Shown: positions 7,832-17,847 of the stretch, piece after piece
Numbering within the stretch: position 1 is the first letter of the stretch
Layout: every line of letters begins with the position of its first letter
Source: Mycobacterium sp. Marseille-P9652
Lineage (GTDB): Bacteria > Actinomycetota > Actinomycetes > Mycobacteriales > Mycobacteriaceae
Reading direction: 5' to 3'
Assembly: GCF_902652685.1 (NCBI RefSeq)
Contig: NZ_CACRUY010000006.1
Location: 83,391-147,390 of the forward strand
DNA: 64,000 nucleotides
Position numbers and translations under genes: made by a program
Notes under the pieces: generated by a model
What the model saw: only the letters and a program-made list of their open reading frames with translations
The model's database searches: none
Told to the model about the DNA's origin: nothing

Positions 7832-8755
7832 TCAGTCGGGCTCGGGGCGGGCGGTCGCATAGCCGAGCGCCTCGCCGATCGTGTTGTGGTGGAACCGGAA
7901 TCCGGCGCGTTCCAGGGCCGACGGGATGGCGCGCTGACCGATCAGCAGGCCCTCGTCGGCGAACTCGCCGAGGACCGCCCGGATCGCGAAGGCGGGCACC
8001 ATGAGTGGGGTGGGCCGGTTGAGCGCGCGGCCGAACGCGGCGGTGAACTCCGCGTTGGTGACCGGCGCGGGCCCGGTCATGTTGACCGGCCCGGACAGCG
8101 ACGGATTGTTGATCGCGAAGAGGAGCGCCCGCACCTCGTCCTCGAGGCTGATCCACGACATGTACTGACGGCCGCTGCCCAGCCGGGCGCCCAGGCCGGT
8201 CGAGAACAGCGGCCGCATCATCCGCAGCGCACCACCCCCGGGCGACAGAACGATACCGGTGCGCGCCAGCACGACGCGGGCCCCGCCGTACTGGGCCGGC
8301 AGCGTGGCCGCCTCCCAGTCCTCGCATAGCTGGGCCAGGAAACCGCTTCCGGCGCGGTCGTTTTCGTCGACGACGCGGTCCTTGGTGTCGCCGTAGAAGC
8401 CCACCGCGCTCGCGTTGACCAACGTCTCGACGCCGGCGTCGGCGACGGCGTTGGCCAGCACCTCGGTGGGCGTGATGCGGCTGTCCCGCAGGTTCTGCTT
8501 GAACGCGCCCGACCAGCGTCGCTGGCCGATGTTGACTCCGCACAGGTTGACGACGGCGTCGACGTCGGCGAGCGCGTCGGCATCGAACTCACCGCTCTCC
8601 GGATTCCAGTGCAGCTCTTCGGAATTCGCCGGAGCGCGGCGCACGATGCGGAGCACCGGGTGGTCGGCGGCGCGCAGCGCGGCGGCCAGGGCCGAGCCGA
8701 TGAGCCCGGACGAACCCGCTATCGCGATGACGGCCTTGTGACCATCTCGAGCCAC
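7832..8755 (-). CDS. TIGR01777-family SDR epimerase (Rv2216-like)
   Basis: 307-aa extended short-chain dehydrogenase. NAD(P)-binding [21 protein letters not shown] at the N-terminus, [17 protein letters not shown], the active-site segment [13 protein letters not shown], and a C-terminal [12 protein letters not shown] element typical of the YfcH/TIGR01777 group. GTG start. It is 16 bp downstream of dlaT on the same strand and the two are adjacent in M. tuberculosis as well. Substrate unknown. Confidence 0.88.
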   Translation of the reverse strand: MARDGHKAVIAIAGSSGLIGSALAAALRAADHPVLRIVRRAPANSEELHWNPESGEFDADALADVDAVVNLCGVNIGQRRWSGAFKQNLRDSRITPTEVLANAVADAGVETLVNASAVGFYGDTKDRVVDENDRAGSGFLAQLCEDWEAATLPAQYGGARVVLARTGIVLSPGGGALRMMRPLFSTGLGARLGSGRQYMSWISLEDEVRALLFAINNPSLSGPVNMTGPAPVTNAEFTAAFGRALNRPTPLMVPAFAIRAVLGEFADEGLLIGQRAIPSALERAGFRFHHNTIGEALGYATARPEPD

Positions 8756-8771
8756 AGTTCGAAAGCCTCCC

Positions 8772-10589
8772 TCACAGTCCGAGATCGGCCTCGAATGCTC
8801 CCTCTTCGAGCCGATGCTTGATCGTGGTCACGAAACGTCCGGCGTCGGCGCCGTCGATCAAACGGTGGTCATAGGTCAGCGGCAGGTAGCAGATCGAGCG
8901 CACCCCGATCGATTCGTTGCCGAACTCGTCGACGATCACTCGCGGCCGCTTGACGATGGCCCCGGTGCCCAGCATCGCGGCCTGCGGCGGGACCAGGATC
9001 GGGGTATCGAAGAGCGCGCCCTGGCTGCCGATGTTCGTGATCGTGAAGGTGCCGCCGGACAACTCGTCGGGCTTGAGGTTCCCGGACCGGGCCCGCGCGG
9101 CGATGTCGGCGATCGCCCGCGCCAGCCCCGCCAGCGAAAGGTCACCGGCGTTGTGGATGACGGGGGAGAGCAGACCCTGCTCGGTGTCGACCGCGAAGCC
9201 GAGGTGCTCGGCCTCGTGATAGGTGATCTCTTTGGTGTCCTCGTTGTAGCTGGCGTTGATGTTGGGGTGGGTCTTCAGGGCGTCGATGACGGCGCGCGCG
9301 ATGAACGGCAGGTAGGTCAGGTTCACGCCCTCGCGCTCGGCGAACGCCTCCTTGGCCCGGGCCCGCAGGCCGACGATCCGGGTCATGTCGACCTCGTGGG
9401 TCTGGGTGAGCTGGGCGGTGGCCTGCAGGGACTCGCGCGTCTTGGCCGCCGTGAGCTGGCGGATGCGGCTGGCCTTCTGCGTGGTGCCGCGCAGGTGCGC
9501 CAGCGCCGGTGCCGGGGTCGGTGCGGCCGCCGGCGCCGCCTTGGCCGCGGGAGCAGGGGCTTGCGCCGGGGCGGGCGCGGGCGCTTGCCGCTGCGACTCC
9601 TGTTTCTTCTCTGCGGCGGCCAGGACGTCCTGCTTGCGGATGCGCCCGCCCACCCCGGTGCCGGTGACGGCGCTCAGGTCGATGTTGTGCTCGGACGCGA
9701 GCTTGCGCACCAGCGGCGTCACGTAGGGGCTGTCCGAGCTGCCCGTGTCGGACGGCTGCGCCTGCGCCGGTTGGGGTTTGGGCTCGGGCTTCGGCTGGGC
9801 CGCGGGTTGGGGCTGGGCCTGGGCCGCGGGTTGGGGCTGGGCCTCCGCCCTGGGCTCCGGTTTCGGCTCCGGCTTGGGCTCCGGCTTCGGTTCCGGTTTG
9901 GGTTCCGGCTTCGGCTGGGGTTGCGCGGGGCCGCGGCCGTCGGCGCCCTGGGCGCTCGAACCGATGCGCGCCAGCTCGCCGCCCACCGCGACGGTGTCGT
10001 CCTCCTCTGCGGTGATGCTGACCAGGACGCCGGCCACCGGGGAGGGGATCTCGGTGTCCACCTTGTCGGTGGAAACCTCGACGAGCGGCTCGTCGACCTG
10101 GATCGAGTCGCCCACCTTCTTCAGCCACCGCGTCACGGTGCCCTCGGTCACCGACTCGCCCAGTTCGGGCATCAGCACCGGAGTCGCGTCTCCGGAGCCC
10201 CCGCCGGATGGTTGCGGTGCCGGGGCGGCCGGTTGCGGCTCGGGCTCCGGCTGGGCGGCCTGCGGCTCGGGCTCCGGTTCGCTGGGGGCCGCCGGGGCTT
10301 CCGGAGCTGCTGGAGTTTCTGTGGGCGCCGGGGAGGACCCGCCGCCCTCGGACGCGTCGCCGATGAGGGCGAGGTCCCCGCCCACCTCCACGGTGTCGTC
10401 CTCCTGCGCGATGATCTTGGTCAGCACGCCGGCCGCCGGCGAGGGGATTTCGGTGTCGACCTTGTCGGTGGAGACCTCGACGAGCGGCTCGTCGACCTCG
10501 ACCGTGTCGCCCTCCTGCTTGAGCCAGCGAGTGACCGTCCCCTCGGTGACGCTCTCACCGAGTGCGGGCATCTGGACGGAGAAGGCCAT
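8772..10589 (-). CDS. dlaT: Dihydrolipoamide acyltransferase E2 (DlaT)
   Basis: E2 core of the mycobacterial pyruvate dehydrogenase, shared with the branched-chain complex and the peroxynitrite reductase system. 605 aa. Two lipoyl domains (about 3-78 and 137-212) carry STDK with lipoyl-lysines Lys43 and Lys176. A peripheral-subunit-binding domain follows at about 289-325 ([19 protein letters not shown]). The catalytic domain (about 370-605) has the active-site [11 protein letters not shown] with His575 and Asp579. The linkers are unusually long, with runs of Pro-Glu-Pro-Lys units (about 226-246) and Ala-Gln-Pro units. The protein is about 50 residues longer than M. tuberculosis DlaT (553 aa). 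Modified by LipB/LipA encoded nearby. Confidence 0.97.
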   Translation of the reverse strand: MAFSVQMPALGESVTEGTVTRWLKQEGDTVEVDEPLVEVSTDKVDTEIPSPAAGVLTKIIAQEDDTVEVGGDLALIGDASEGGGSSPAPTETPAAPEAPAAPSEPEPEPQAAQPEPEPQPAAPAPQPSGGGSGDATPVLMPELGESVTEGTVTRWLKKVGDSIQVDEPLVEVSTDKVDTEIPSPVAGVLVSITAEEDDTVAVGGELARIGSSAQGADGRGPAQPQPKPEPKPEPKPEPKPEPKPEPRAEAQPQPAAQAQPQPAAQPKPEPKPQPAQAQPSDTGSSDSPYVTPLVRKLASEHNIDLSAVTGTGVGGRIRKQDVLAAAEKKQESQRQAPAPAPAQAPAPAAKAAPAAAPTPAPALAHLRGTTQKASRIRQLTAAKTRESLQATAQLTQTHEVDMTRIVGLRARAKEAFAEREGVNLTYLPFIARAVIDALKTHPNINASYNEDTKEITYHEAEHLGFAVDTEQGLLSPVIHNAGDLSLAGLARAIADIAARARSGNLKPDELSGGTFTITNIGSQGALFDTPILVPPQAAMLGTGAIVKRPRVIVDEFGNESIGVRSICYLPLTYDHRLIDGADAGRFVTTIKHRLEEGAFEADLGL

Positions 10590-10783
10590 CTTTTCTGACT
10601 CCTCGATCGCTCGTGGGTCGGGGCTACATCTGGCGTACCACAGCGCGGTGTGGCGGGGGCGGAACCGAGAACCATCCTGTCACTGCGCGCCCACCGGCAC
10701 ACAGTCAGGGCGGCCCCGGCTTTGCCGGGTGCGGCGCTAACCGCTTGCTACGGTGTGCCCACGTAGCGAGACGTGGAGGTCTT

Positions 10784-12559
10784 ATGCCGGCGACATCACA
10801 GGCGCCCCAGCAGTTCGTCGACAGCGCGGACGGCGCGCGCATCGCGGTCTACGAGGAGGGCAAGCCCGACGGTCCCACCGTCGTGCTGGTGCACGGCTGG
10901 CCCGACTCGCACGTGTTGTGGGACGGCGTGGTTCCGCTGCTGGCCGAACGGTTCCGCGTCATCCGCTACGACAACCGCGGGGTCGGGCTGTCGTCGGCGC
11001 CCAGACCCGTCGCCGCCTATCGCATGGAACGCTTCGCCGACGACTTCGCCGCCGTGATCGGCGAGCTGAGCCCCGGCGGGCCGGCGCACGTGCTGGCCCA
11101 CGACTGGGGGTCGGTCGGGGTCTGGGAATACCTCACCCGGCCCGGCGCCGGTGACCGGGTCGCGTCCTTCACCTCGGTGTCGGGCCCCAGCCAGGATCAA
11201 CTCGCGGAGTTCATCTTCGGCGGCCTGCGCCGGCCGTGGCGGCCGCGCACCTTTTTGCGGGCGCTCGTCCAGGGCCTGCGCCTGACGTACATGGTGCTGT
11301 TCTCCATTCCCGTGCTGGCACCGTTGGCGTTGCGGCTGGCGCTGTCGAGCGCCGCGATCAGGCGCAGCATCGTCGACAACCTCCCCGCCGAGCAGATCCA
11401 CCATTCCGACAAGCTGGCCGCGGACGCGGCGCGCTCGGTAAAGGTGTATCCCGCCAACTACTTTCGGACGTATTCGCGCAAGCGGCCGGTGCCGGTGATC
11501 GACGTGCCGGTGCAGCTCGTCGTCAACACCGAGGACCCCTACGTGCGGCCGTACGGCTACGAACACACCGCGCGGTGGGTGCCGCGGCTGTGGCGCCGCG
11601 ACATCAAGGCCGGGCACTTCTCGCCGATGTCGCATCCGCAGGTGATGGCGGCGGCGGTGCACGACCTCGCCGATGTGGCCGAAGGGGGGCAGCCGGGCCG
11701 CGCCCTCCTGCGCGCTCAGGTCGGGCGCGCGCGCGACGAGTTCGGCGACACGCTGGTGGCCATCACGGGCGCCGGGAGCGGCATCGGCCGTGAGACCGCG
11801 TTCGCCTTCGCCCGCAAGGGCGCCGAGGTGGTGGTCAGCGACATCGACGAGGCCGCCGTCAAGGAGACGGCCGCCGAGATCGCCGCGCGCGGCGGGATGG
11901 CCCACCCGTACGTGCTCGACGTGTCCGACGCCGACGCGGTCGAGGCGTTCGCCGAACGGATCAGCGCCGAGCACGGCGTCCCCGACGTCGTGATCAACAA
12001 CGCCGGCATCGGGCAGGCGGGGGCCTTCCTCGACACCCCGGCCGAAACCTTCGAGCGGGTGCTCGAAATCAACTTCGGCGGCGTGGTCAACGGCTGCCGC
12101 TCGTTCGGTCGGCGCCTGGTAGACCGCGGCACCGGCGGGCACATCGTCAACGTGGCGTCCATGGCCGCCTACATGCCGCTGCAGTCGCTGAGCGCCTACT
12201 GCAGCTCGAAGGCGGCGACCTTCATGTTCTCCGACTGCCTGCGCGCCGAGCTCGACGCGGCCGGGGTCGGGCTGACGACGATCTGCCCCGGGGTCATCAA
12301 CACCAACATCCTCGACGCCACCCACTTCCACGCCTCCGCTGGGAAGGGGGCGGAGCACGTCGAGGGTCGGCAGGGGCAGCTCAAGAAGTTGTTCGCGCTG
12401 CGCCGCTACGGGCCCGACAAGGTCGCCGAGGCGATCGTGTCGTCGGTCGCCAAGAACAAGCCGATCCGCCCGGTGGCGCCGGAAGCCTATGCCGGCTACG
12501 TGGCCTCGCGCGTGGCGCCGCAGGCGCTACGCAGCACGGCCCGCGTGCGGGTCATCTAG
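10784..12559 (+). CDS. ephD: EphD: alpha/beta hydrolase fused to a short-chain dehydrogenase
   Basis: 591-aa bifunctional protein. The N-terminal half (about 10-300) is an epoxide-hydrolase-like alpha/beta hydrolase with VLVHGWPDSHVLWDG (oxyanion HGWP), nucleophile region LAHDWGSVGVWE (Asp) and KAGHFSPMSHP with the catalytic His. The C-terminal half (about 320-591) is a classical SDR with TGAGSGIG, NNAGIG, VNVASMAAY and catalytic YCSSK. ATG at 10784 preceded by GGAGGT. In M. tuberculosis EphD acts on epoxides and has been linked to mycolic acid metabolism. Divergent from dlaT. Confidence 0.95.
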   Translation: MPATSQAPQQFVDSADGARIAVYEEGKPDGPTVVLVHGWPDSHVLWDGVVPLLAERFRVIRYDNRGVGLSSAPRPVAAYRMERFADDFAAVIGELSPGGPAHVLAHDWGSVGVWEYLTRPGAGDRVASFTSVSGPSQDQLAEFIFGGLRRPWRPRTFLRALVQGLRLTYMVLFSIPVLAPLALRLALSSAAIRRSIVDNLPAEQIHHSDKLAADAARSVKVYPANYFRTYSRKRPVPVIDVPVQLVVNTEDPYVRPYGYEHTARWVPRLWRRDIKAGHFSPMSHPQVMAAAVHDLADVAEGGQPGRALLRAQVGRARDEFGDTLVAITGAGSGIGRETAFAFARKGAEVVVSDIDEAAVKETAAEIAARGGMAHPYVLDVSDADAVEAFAERISAEHGVPDVVINNAGIGQAGAFLDTPAETFERVLEINFGGVVNGCRSFGRRLVDRGTGGHIVNVASMAAYMPLQSLSAYCSSKAATFMFSDCLRAELDAAGVGLTTICPGVINTNILDATHFHASAGKGAEHVEGRQGQLKKLFALRRYGPDKVAEAIVSSVAKNKPIRPVAPEAYAGYVASRVAPQALRSTARVRVI

Positions 12560-12590
12560 CGGCGTCCCCACTGCGCCGCGCTTGTGGTCG

Positions 12591-12935
12591 TCACACGCCG
12601 GCTCTCGGCGCGCCCTCGCGCCGCATCAGCAGCGCGCCGGCGATCGCGATGATCCCGATGACGGCGAGCGGGATCGTCCACGTGCGCCGGCTGCCCACGG
12701 CCGACTGGCACTGCGCGACGTAGTCGGTGTGCGGCACGACCTGGTTGAGGATCGGGATGTTCGCCACGCTGGTGTCGTTGGCGTTCCGGGCCGCGGACAG
12801 GTCGGTCGCGACCGCGTTGCCGCAGCCGATGTTGTGGCCGTTGCCGTCCGAGATCGAAACCGGCGCCAGCAGCCCGATGACGCCGGCCAGCAAGAGCACG
12901 GCGCCCACTGCGATGATCAAACGTCGCACCGTCAC
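12591..12935 (-). CDS. Small membrane protein, unknown function
   Basis: 114 aa with a GTG start. Two hydrophobic helices, LIIAVGAVLLLAGVIGLLAPVS at about 6-27 and IPLAVIGIIAIAGALLM at about 88-104, flank a central extracytoplasmic segment. That segment contains two Cys (NIGCGNAV and VAQCQSAV) that could form a disulfide. No named family is recognised. It lies convergent with ephD and divergent from the SRPBCC gene, at the left end of a block I do not recall between ephD and pepB in M. tuberculosis. Confidence 0.7.
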   Translation of the reverse strand: MTVRRLIIAVGAVLLLAGVIGLLAPVSISDGNGHNIGCGNAVATDLSAARNANDTSVANIPILNQVVPHTDYVAQCQSAVGSRRTWTIPLAVIGIIAIAGALLMRREGAPRAGV

Positions 12936-13065
12936 GATGCGCCTCCGTCCCTGGTTGGGTCTGGTATCGGCGGATAGCCGCTGGCCAGGGAGGCTAAACC
13001 GCCGCGCGCATGGTTTAGGCCGGCCGGGGTACCCCTAGCCACATGCCGGTGCGAAAGGATAGTCG

Positions 13066-13533
13066 ATGACAGCGACCCGACAGATGGCCACGACGCGCGA
13101 GGTGCGGGCTTCCCGCAAGGAGATCTGGGACGCGTTGGCCGACGGATGGACCTACACGCAGTGGGTGGTGGGCAACAGCCGGACCCGTGCGGTCGACCAC
13201 AACTGGCCGGAGCCGGGTTCGGCCATCAAGCACTCGGTCGGGGTGTGGCCGCTGGTGATCAGCGACCAGACGGTGGTCGAAAGCTGCACGCCCGAGGAGG
13301 AACTCGTCCTGCGCGCGGGCATCGGACCGCTCGGCGCCATGCTCATCACGCTGCGGCTGGAGGACCTGCCCGACGGCGGCTGCCGGATCTACATGGTCGA
13401 GACGCCGGCCGAGGGCCCGGTCAACCTGATCCCGGACCGGCTTGTGCTGGCCGCGGTCTACCCGCGCAACCGCGAGTGCCTGCTGCGGCTGACGGCGCTC
13501 GCCGAGCGCCTTCAGCCCAGTCAGGTCGAGTAA
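13066..13533 (+). CDS. SRPBCC (START/polyketide-cyclase fold) protein
   Basis: 155 aa. The SRPBCC pattern is visible: MATTREVRASRKEIWDALADG with the first strand and helix, the WVVGNSRTRAVD loop, VWPLVISDQTVVES, LLRAGIGPLG-like strands and a long C-terminal helix YPRNRECLLRLTALAERL. Such proteins bind hydrophobic ligands or act as cyclases. Only 2 bp separate its stop from the GTG of the FAD oxidoreductase gene, so the two are co-translated. A joint lipid or isoprenoid substrate is plausible but not shown. Confidence 0.8.
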   Translation: MTATRQMATTREVRASRKEIWDALADGWTYTQWVVGNSRTRAVDHNWPEPGSAIKHSVGVWPLVISDQTVVESCTPEEELVLRAGIGPLGAMLITLRLEDLPDGGCRIYMVETPAEGPVNLIPDRLVLAAVYPRNRECLLRLTALAERLQPSQVE

Positions 13534-13535
13534 GC

Positions 13536-15125
13536 GTGCCCGAGACCGCGGACGCCGTCGTCATCGGAGCGGGACACCATGGCCTGGTCGCGGCGTCGAT
13601 GCTGGCGGACGCGGGCTGGGACGTGCTGGTCCTCGAGGCCCAGCCGGAGCCCGGCGGCGCCGTCCGCAGCGCCGAGCTGACACCGGGGTACGTCACCGAC
13701 CTGTTCAGCTCGTACTACCCCATGACCGCCGCCTCGCCGGCCATCGCGGCCCTGCACCTCGAGGACCATGGCCTGCGGTGGTCGCACGCGCCCGCGGTGG
13801 TCGGACACCCGCGCAGCGGCTCCGACGAGGATCCGCCCGTCATCTACCACGACGCCGCCCGCACGGCGGCGGAACTGGCGCGCCGCCACCCGTCCGACGG
13901 GGACAACTGGCTGCGGGCGGTCGAGCTGTGGGACACCGTGAAGGCCGCGCTGCTCGACACCCTGCTCGCGCCCTTCCCGCCCGTGCGCCCGCTGCTGCGG
14001 CTGCTCACCAAACTCGGCACGGCGGAGTCGATCCGGTTCGCCCGCCTGCTGATCGAGCCGGCCAACGACATGGCCAGGCACCTGTTCGACGGCGACGCGC
14101 CGCGAACGCTGTTGCTGGGCAACGCCATGCACGCCGACATCCCGCCGGACGCGCCGCTGAGCGGCGCCATGGGGTTCCTGATGACGATGCTCGCCCAAGA
14201 CGTCGGCTGGCCGGTGCCGGTCGGCGGGTCCGGTCAACTCACGGCCGCCCTGGTGCGGCGGGCCGAGTCGGCGGGGGCTCGGATCGAGTGCAACGAGAAG
14301 GTCGCGCGCATCCAGGTGCGCGGCGGCCGGGCGGTCGGTGTGACGACCGCCGCCGGCCGCACGGTGCAGGCGCGGCGGGCGGTGGTGGCCGACGTCACCG
14401 CGCCCCAGCTGTTCGGCGACATGTTGCCGCCAGACTCGCTTCCGGCCGGCATGCTGCGCGAACTGAAGGACTTCGAGTGGGATCCCCCCGTGACGAAGGT
14501 GAACTACACCCTCGACGGGCTGATCCCGTGGAAGGCCGAAAGCCTGCAAGGCGTGGGCACCGTCCACCTGGGCGCCGACGGCGACGGGCTGGTGCGGTGG
14601 ATGGCCGACCTGAACACCCGTGTCGTGCCCGAGCGCCCGTTCATGCTGCTGGGCCAGACCACCACGGCCGACCCGACGAGGTCACCCTCGGGCACCGAAA
14701 GTGTTTGGGCGTACACGCATTTGCCGCGCAACGTGGCCGACGACGCGTCCGCCGAGCGGATCGCCGACGCGATGGACCGCGTCATCGAGGACCACGCGCC
14801 CGGCTTCGGTTCGCGGGTCGTCGGCAGGTTCGTGCAGCGCCCGTCGGACCTGGAGGCCAGCGACGCCAACCTGCACATGGGTGCGGTCAACGGCGGCACG
14901 TCGCAACTGCAGCAGATGCTCGTGTTTCGCCCGCTGCCGGGGATGGGCCGCGCCGAAACACCCGTCGAGGGCCTCTATTTGGGCAGCGCGTCGGCCACGC
15001 CGGGCGGCTCGGTGCACGGCGCCTGCGGGCGCAACGCCTCCAAGGCCGCGCTGGCGGCCGGCCGCGTCACCGGGTGGCCGCGCCGGAAATTAAGCAGCGC
15101 GGTGCTGTCCCGAATGCTGAAATAG
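13536..15125 (+). CDS. Phytoene-desaturase-like FAD-dependent oxidoreductase
   Basis: 529 aa of the COG1233 (CrtI/PYROXD2) group. The FAD-binding Rossmann motif is VVIGAGHHGLVAASMLADAGWDVLVLEAQPEPGG at residues 8-41 (read in parts). The C-terminal FAD motif is LYLGSASATPGGSVHGACGRNAS. Internal PVPVGGSGQLTAALVRRAES and WAYTHLP are also typical of the family. GTG start at 13536. Members desaturate or oxidise isoprenoid or lipid substrates; this one is not adjacent to carotenoid genes. It is paired with the SRPBCC gene and convergent with pepB (8-bp gap). Confidence 0.88.
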   Translation: MPETADAVVIGAGHHGLVAASMLADAGWDVLVLEAQPEPGGAVRSAELTPGYVTDLFSSYYPMTAASPAIAALHLEDHGLRWSHAPAVVGHPRSGSDEDPPVIYHDAARTAAELARRHPSDGDNWLRAVELWDTVKAALLDTLLAPFPPVRPLLRLLTKLGTAESIRFARLLIEPANDMARHLFDGDAPRTLLLGNAMHADIPPDAPLSGAMGFLMTMLAQDVGWPVPVGGSGQLTAALVRRAESAGARIECNEKVARIQVRGGRAVGVTTAAGRTVQARRAVVADVTAPQLFGDMLPPDSLPAGMLRELKDFEWDPPVTKVNYTLDGLIPWKAESLQGVGTVHLGADGDGLVRWMADLNTRVVPERPFMLLGQTTTADPTRSPSGTESVWAYTHLPRNVADDASAERIADAMDRVIEDHAPGFGSRVVGRFVQRPSDLEASDANLHMGAVNGGTSQLQQMLVFRPLPGMGRAETPVEGLYLGSASATPGGSVHGACGRNASKAALAAGRVTGWPRRKLSSAVLSRMLK

Positions 15126-15133
15126 CCTGACCG

Positions 15134-16678
15134 TCAACCGTTTTCGGCGATGTCCTCGAGCACGGCGAACATCGTGCGGGTCGGGACGCCGGTCGCGCCC
15201 TTGGGCGTGTATCCCCACGGGCCGCCGGTGTTGTACGCCGGCCCGGCCACGTCGATGTGCGCCCAGCCCACCCCGTCGGCGACGAACTCGCGCAGGAACA
15301 CCCCGGCCACCAGCATGCCCGCGAACCGCTGCCCGCTGATGTTGGACAGGTCGGCCACGGTCGACTTCAGGTCGTCCTTGAGTTCGTCGGGCAGCGGCAT
15401 CGGCCAGGCGTTCTCGCCGACGCGCTGGGAAATGGCGGCGACGCGGTCGCGGACCTCGTCGCTGCCCATCACCCCCGGGATGCGCGCGCCCAGCGCGACG
15501 GTCTGGGCCCCGGTGAGCGTGGACGTCTCGATCAGGTAATCGGGGTTGTCCTCGCACGCGCGGACGATGGCGTCGGCGAGGATGAGCCGGCCTTCGGCGT
15601 CGGTGTTCTGCACCTCGACGGTGGTGCCGCCGTACTGGGTCAGCACGTCGCCGGGCCGCTGCGCCGTGCCCGACGGCATGTTCTCGGCCATCGGGACGGT
15701 GGCGATCACGTCGATCGGCAGTTGCAGCTGCGCGGCCAGGGCGACCGTCGCGATCACCGCCGCGGCGCCGCCCATGTCGGAGGTCATGTAGTGCATCGAC
15801 GCGGCCGGCTTGATCGAGATGCCGCCGGTGTCGAACGTGATGCCCTTGCCCACCAGCGCCACCCGCTTCGCCTTGCCGCGGCGGCCCTTGGCGCCCCGGT
15901 GCGTGAGCCGCACCAGCCGCGGCGGTCGCGACGAGCCCTGGCCCACCCCGATCAGCCCGCCGTAACCGCCCCTCTGCAAGGCCTTTTCGTCGAGGACCTG
16001 CACCTCGAGGCCGACGGCCTCACCGAACGCCTTTGCGCGGGCGGCGAACTCGGCCGGATACAGGTGGCTCGGGGGAGTGTTGACGAAGTCGCGGGCCGTG
16101 GCGACGGCGGTGGCGACGGCCGCCGCGTGCGCCGCCTGCTTCTTGGCGTCCTTGGCAATGGCGAGCACGGTGATCTTGCGCAGCCCTTTGTCTTTCGGCG
16201 CGGTCTTCTCGCTGCGGAACGCGGTGAACCGGTAGCTGCCCAGCACCAGGCCCTCGACGGCGGCCTCGCACACGCCGTCGCCGGGCAGCTCGGCCAGCGT
16301 GGTGAGCACCGACTCGGCGCCGTTGAGCGAGCGCGCGGCCACCCCGGCGGCGCGGCGGACGGTGTCGGCCGGCCACTGCGCGCGCGGCTTGCCCAGGCCG
16401 ACCGCCAGCACACTGGCCACCGGCAGCGACGGCACCACCAGGCGGTGCACCTGCTCGCTGCCGCCGGTCGCGTTCAGCGCCCGCAGCCCGGCCTCGATCT
16501 CCGCGACCGCCTCGGCGGGCAGGAACGGTTCCGCCGATGCGAGGGCCGCACCGGGGCGCTCCTCGTCGCCGGTCGAGACGACCGGCACGATCAGGACCGA
16601 TTCAGTGCCGCGTTTGGGCAGCGAGGCGGCGACGGTGACGGAGGGGGCCTGGTAGCCGGGTGCGGTGCTCACGGGCAT
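15134..16678 (-). CDS. pepB: Leucyl aminopeptidase (M17) PepB
   Basis: Cytosolic M17 metallo-aminopeptidase, 514 aa, removing N-terminal residues and active as a hexamer. The metal and catalytic residues are visible in [27 protein letters not shown], and the family signature [13 protein letters not shown]. The C-terminal catalytic fold continues to [22 protein letters not shown] start. The length matches the mycobacterial enzyme. It is followed 9 bp upstream by the adenylate cyclase gene on the same strand. Confidence 0.97.
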   Translation of the reverse strand: MPVSTAPGYQAPSVTVAASLPKRGTESVLIVPVVSTGDEERPGAALASAEPFLPAEAVAEIEAGLRALNATGGSEQVHRLVVPSLPVASVLAVGLGKPRAQWPADTVRRAAGVAARSLNGAESVLTTLAELPGDGVCEAAVEGLVLGSYRFTAFRSEKTAPKDKGLRKITVLAIAKDAKKQAAHAAAVATAVATARDFVNTPPSHLYPAEFAARAKAFGEAVGLEVQVLDEKALQRGGYGGLIGVGQGSSRPPRLVRLTHRGAKGRRGKAKRVALVGKGITFDTGGISIKPAASMHYMTSDMGGAAAVIATVALAAQLQLPIDVIATVPMAENMPSGTAQRPGDVLTQYGGTTVEVQNTDAEGRLILADAIVRACEDNPDYLIETSTLTGAQTVALGARIPGVMGSDEVRDRVAAISQRVGENAWPMPLPDELKDDLKSTVADLSNISGQRFAGMLVAGVFLREFVADGVGWAHIDVAGPAYNTGGPWGYTPKGATGVPTRTMFAVLEDIAENG

Positions 16679-16687
16679 CCACCCTAG

Positions 16688-17806
16688 TCACCGGGGCGGC
16701 GGCGGTCCTCCGGCATCCCCGCGGCCCAACTCGTACGCGGTCACCGGGACGTCGAAGCCCTTGAGGGTCAACGGGCCAAGCGCGGTCGCGGGCCAGTCCG
16801 GGATTTCGTCGCGCAGCCCCGACGAGACCAGGACCTGGCCCGGCACCGCGACGCCCACGAGGCGCGCGGCCAGGTTGACCGGGCTGCCGAAGTAGTCGCC
16901 GTTGATGGCCAGCACCGGGCCGAAGGCGAGGCCGGCGCGCACCTGCAGGCCCACCTCGCGCGCCCGGGGGTGGTCGACGAGGTCGACGGCGGCCTTGGCG
17001 AGCCGCTCGGGCGACGCGCTGACCCACATCACCTCGTCGCCGATGAACTTCACCACCCGGCCCCCGTCGGCGTGCACCACGTCGGAGACGGCGCCGGCGA
17101 ACTCGTTGAGCAGCGCCGACAACTGGGCGGGGGTGAGCGCGTGGGTGAGCGCCGTGAACCCCGACAGGTCCGCAAACCCGATGCCACACACCACGCTTGC
17201 CGACGTGTCGCGCAGCACGCCCTCGAAATGCGCCCGCGCGCTGGTCAGGTGGTGGCGGTGCACGATGTCGATCAGCGCCCCGATCCGCGGGACGAACTCG
17301 GCGATGGCGCGGTACGCCTGCGCCGTGGCGAGCTCGTCGTTGGTGTAGTTCATCTGGATGTCGGGCATCCCGGCGCGGATCGTGGTCGACTCGGCCTCCG
17401 CCAGCCGGGCCATGGTGGCGCCCATGACCCGCAGCAGCCCGAACGCCCCGTCCTCCCCGACCACCCTTTTCAGGGCGACCCAGGTGGCCAGGGCGTCGAC
17501 GTCGGCCTGGCTGAGCACCGGCACGTCGGGACCGGCGACCGTCAGCCCCAGCAACGCCCAGGCACGACCCACGTCGTCGGCCGACAGGCCGAGTTCGTCG
17601 GCCGCGCCCTGCAGCGTGTACACCGGCCGTCCCGACCATTGCAGGACGTCACCCGCCAGACCGAACAGCCGTCCGCGGCGCTCGGCCTCGACCATGTCGT
17701 CGAGCGTGAAGCCGAGCCCGTCCAGGTACTTGATCAGGTCGGCCCGCTCGCGCGCGTTGGCGATTCCGGCTGCCTCGAGGACGTCGAAGTCCAGCGGATC
17801 GGACAC
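16688..17806 (-). CDS. Class III adenylate cyclase with N-terminal regulatory domain (Rv2212-like)
   Basis: Soluble cAMP-forming enzyme of 372 aa. Residues 1-190 form the helical regulatory domain of the Rv1264/Rv2212 family, with several HTH-like helices (GFTLDDMVEAERRGRLF, LSADDVGRAWALLGL). The cyclase homology domain (about 205-360) contains GFADLSGFTALTHALTP with the metal Asp, VVKFIGDEVMWV with the second Asp and substrate Lys, and GDYFGSPVNLAARL with the transition-state Asn/Arg. GTG start. Divergent from gcvT with a 41-bp gap. Confidence 0.93.
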   Translation of the reverse strand: MSDPLDFDVLEAAGIANARERADLIKYLDGLGFTLDDMVEAERRGRLFGLAGDVLQWSGRPVYTLQGAADELGLSADDVGRAWALLGLTVAGPDVPVLSQADVDALATWVALKRVVGEDGAFGLLRVMGATMARLAEAESTTIRAGMPDIQMNYTNDELATAQAYRAIAEFVPRIGALIDIVHRHHLTSARAHFEGVLRDTSASVVCGIGFADLSGFTALTHALTPAQLSALLNEFAGAVSDVVHADGGRVVKFIGDEVMWVSASPERLAKAAVDLVDHPRAREVGLQVRAGLAFGPVLAINGDYFGSPVNLAARLVGVAVPGQVLVSSGLRDEIPDWPATALGPLTLKGFDVPVTAYELGRGDAGGPPPPR

Positions 17807-17847
17807 CTCCCCAAGTGTGCCAGGGTTGGCGATTAGGGTGAATCGCC

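Noticed and set aside
9780-9920. Short-period DNA repeat in dlaT as a mobile or CRISPR-like repeat
   Set aside because: The repeats encode the Pro-Glu-Pro-Lys linker in frame and have no spacer structure.
10562-10783. N-terminal extension of EphD by 74 residues
   Set aside because: It overlaps the dlaT start region; ATG 10784 has GGAGGT upstream and matches the family length.
17807-17847. Glycine riboswitch upstream of gcvT
   Set aside because: Only 41 bp separate the divergent starts, too short for the aptamer.
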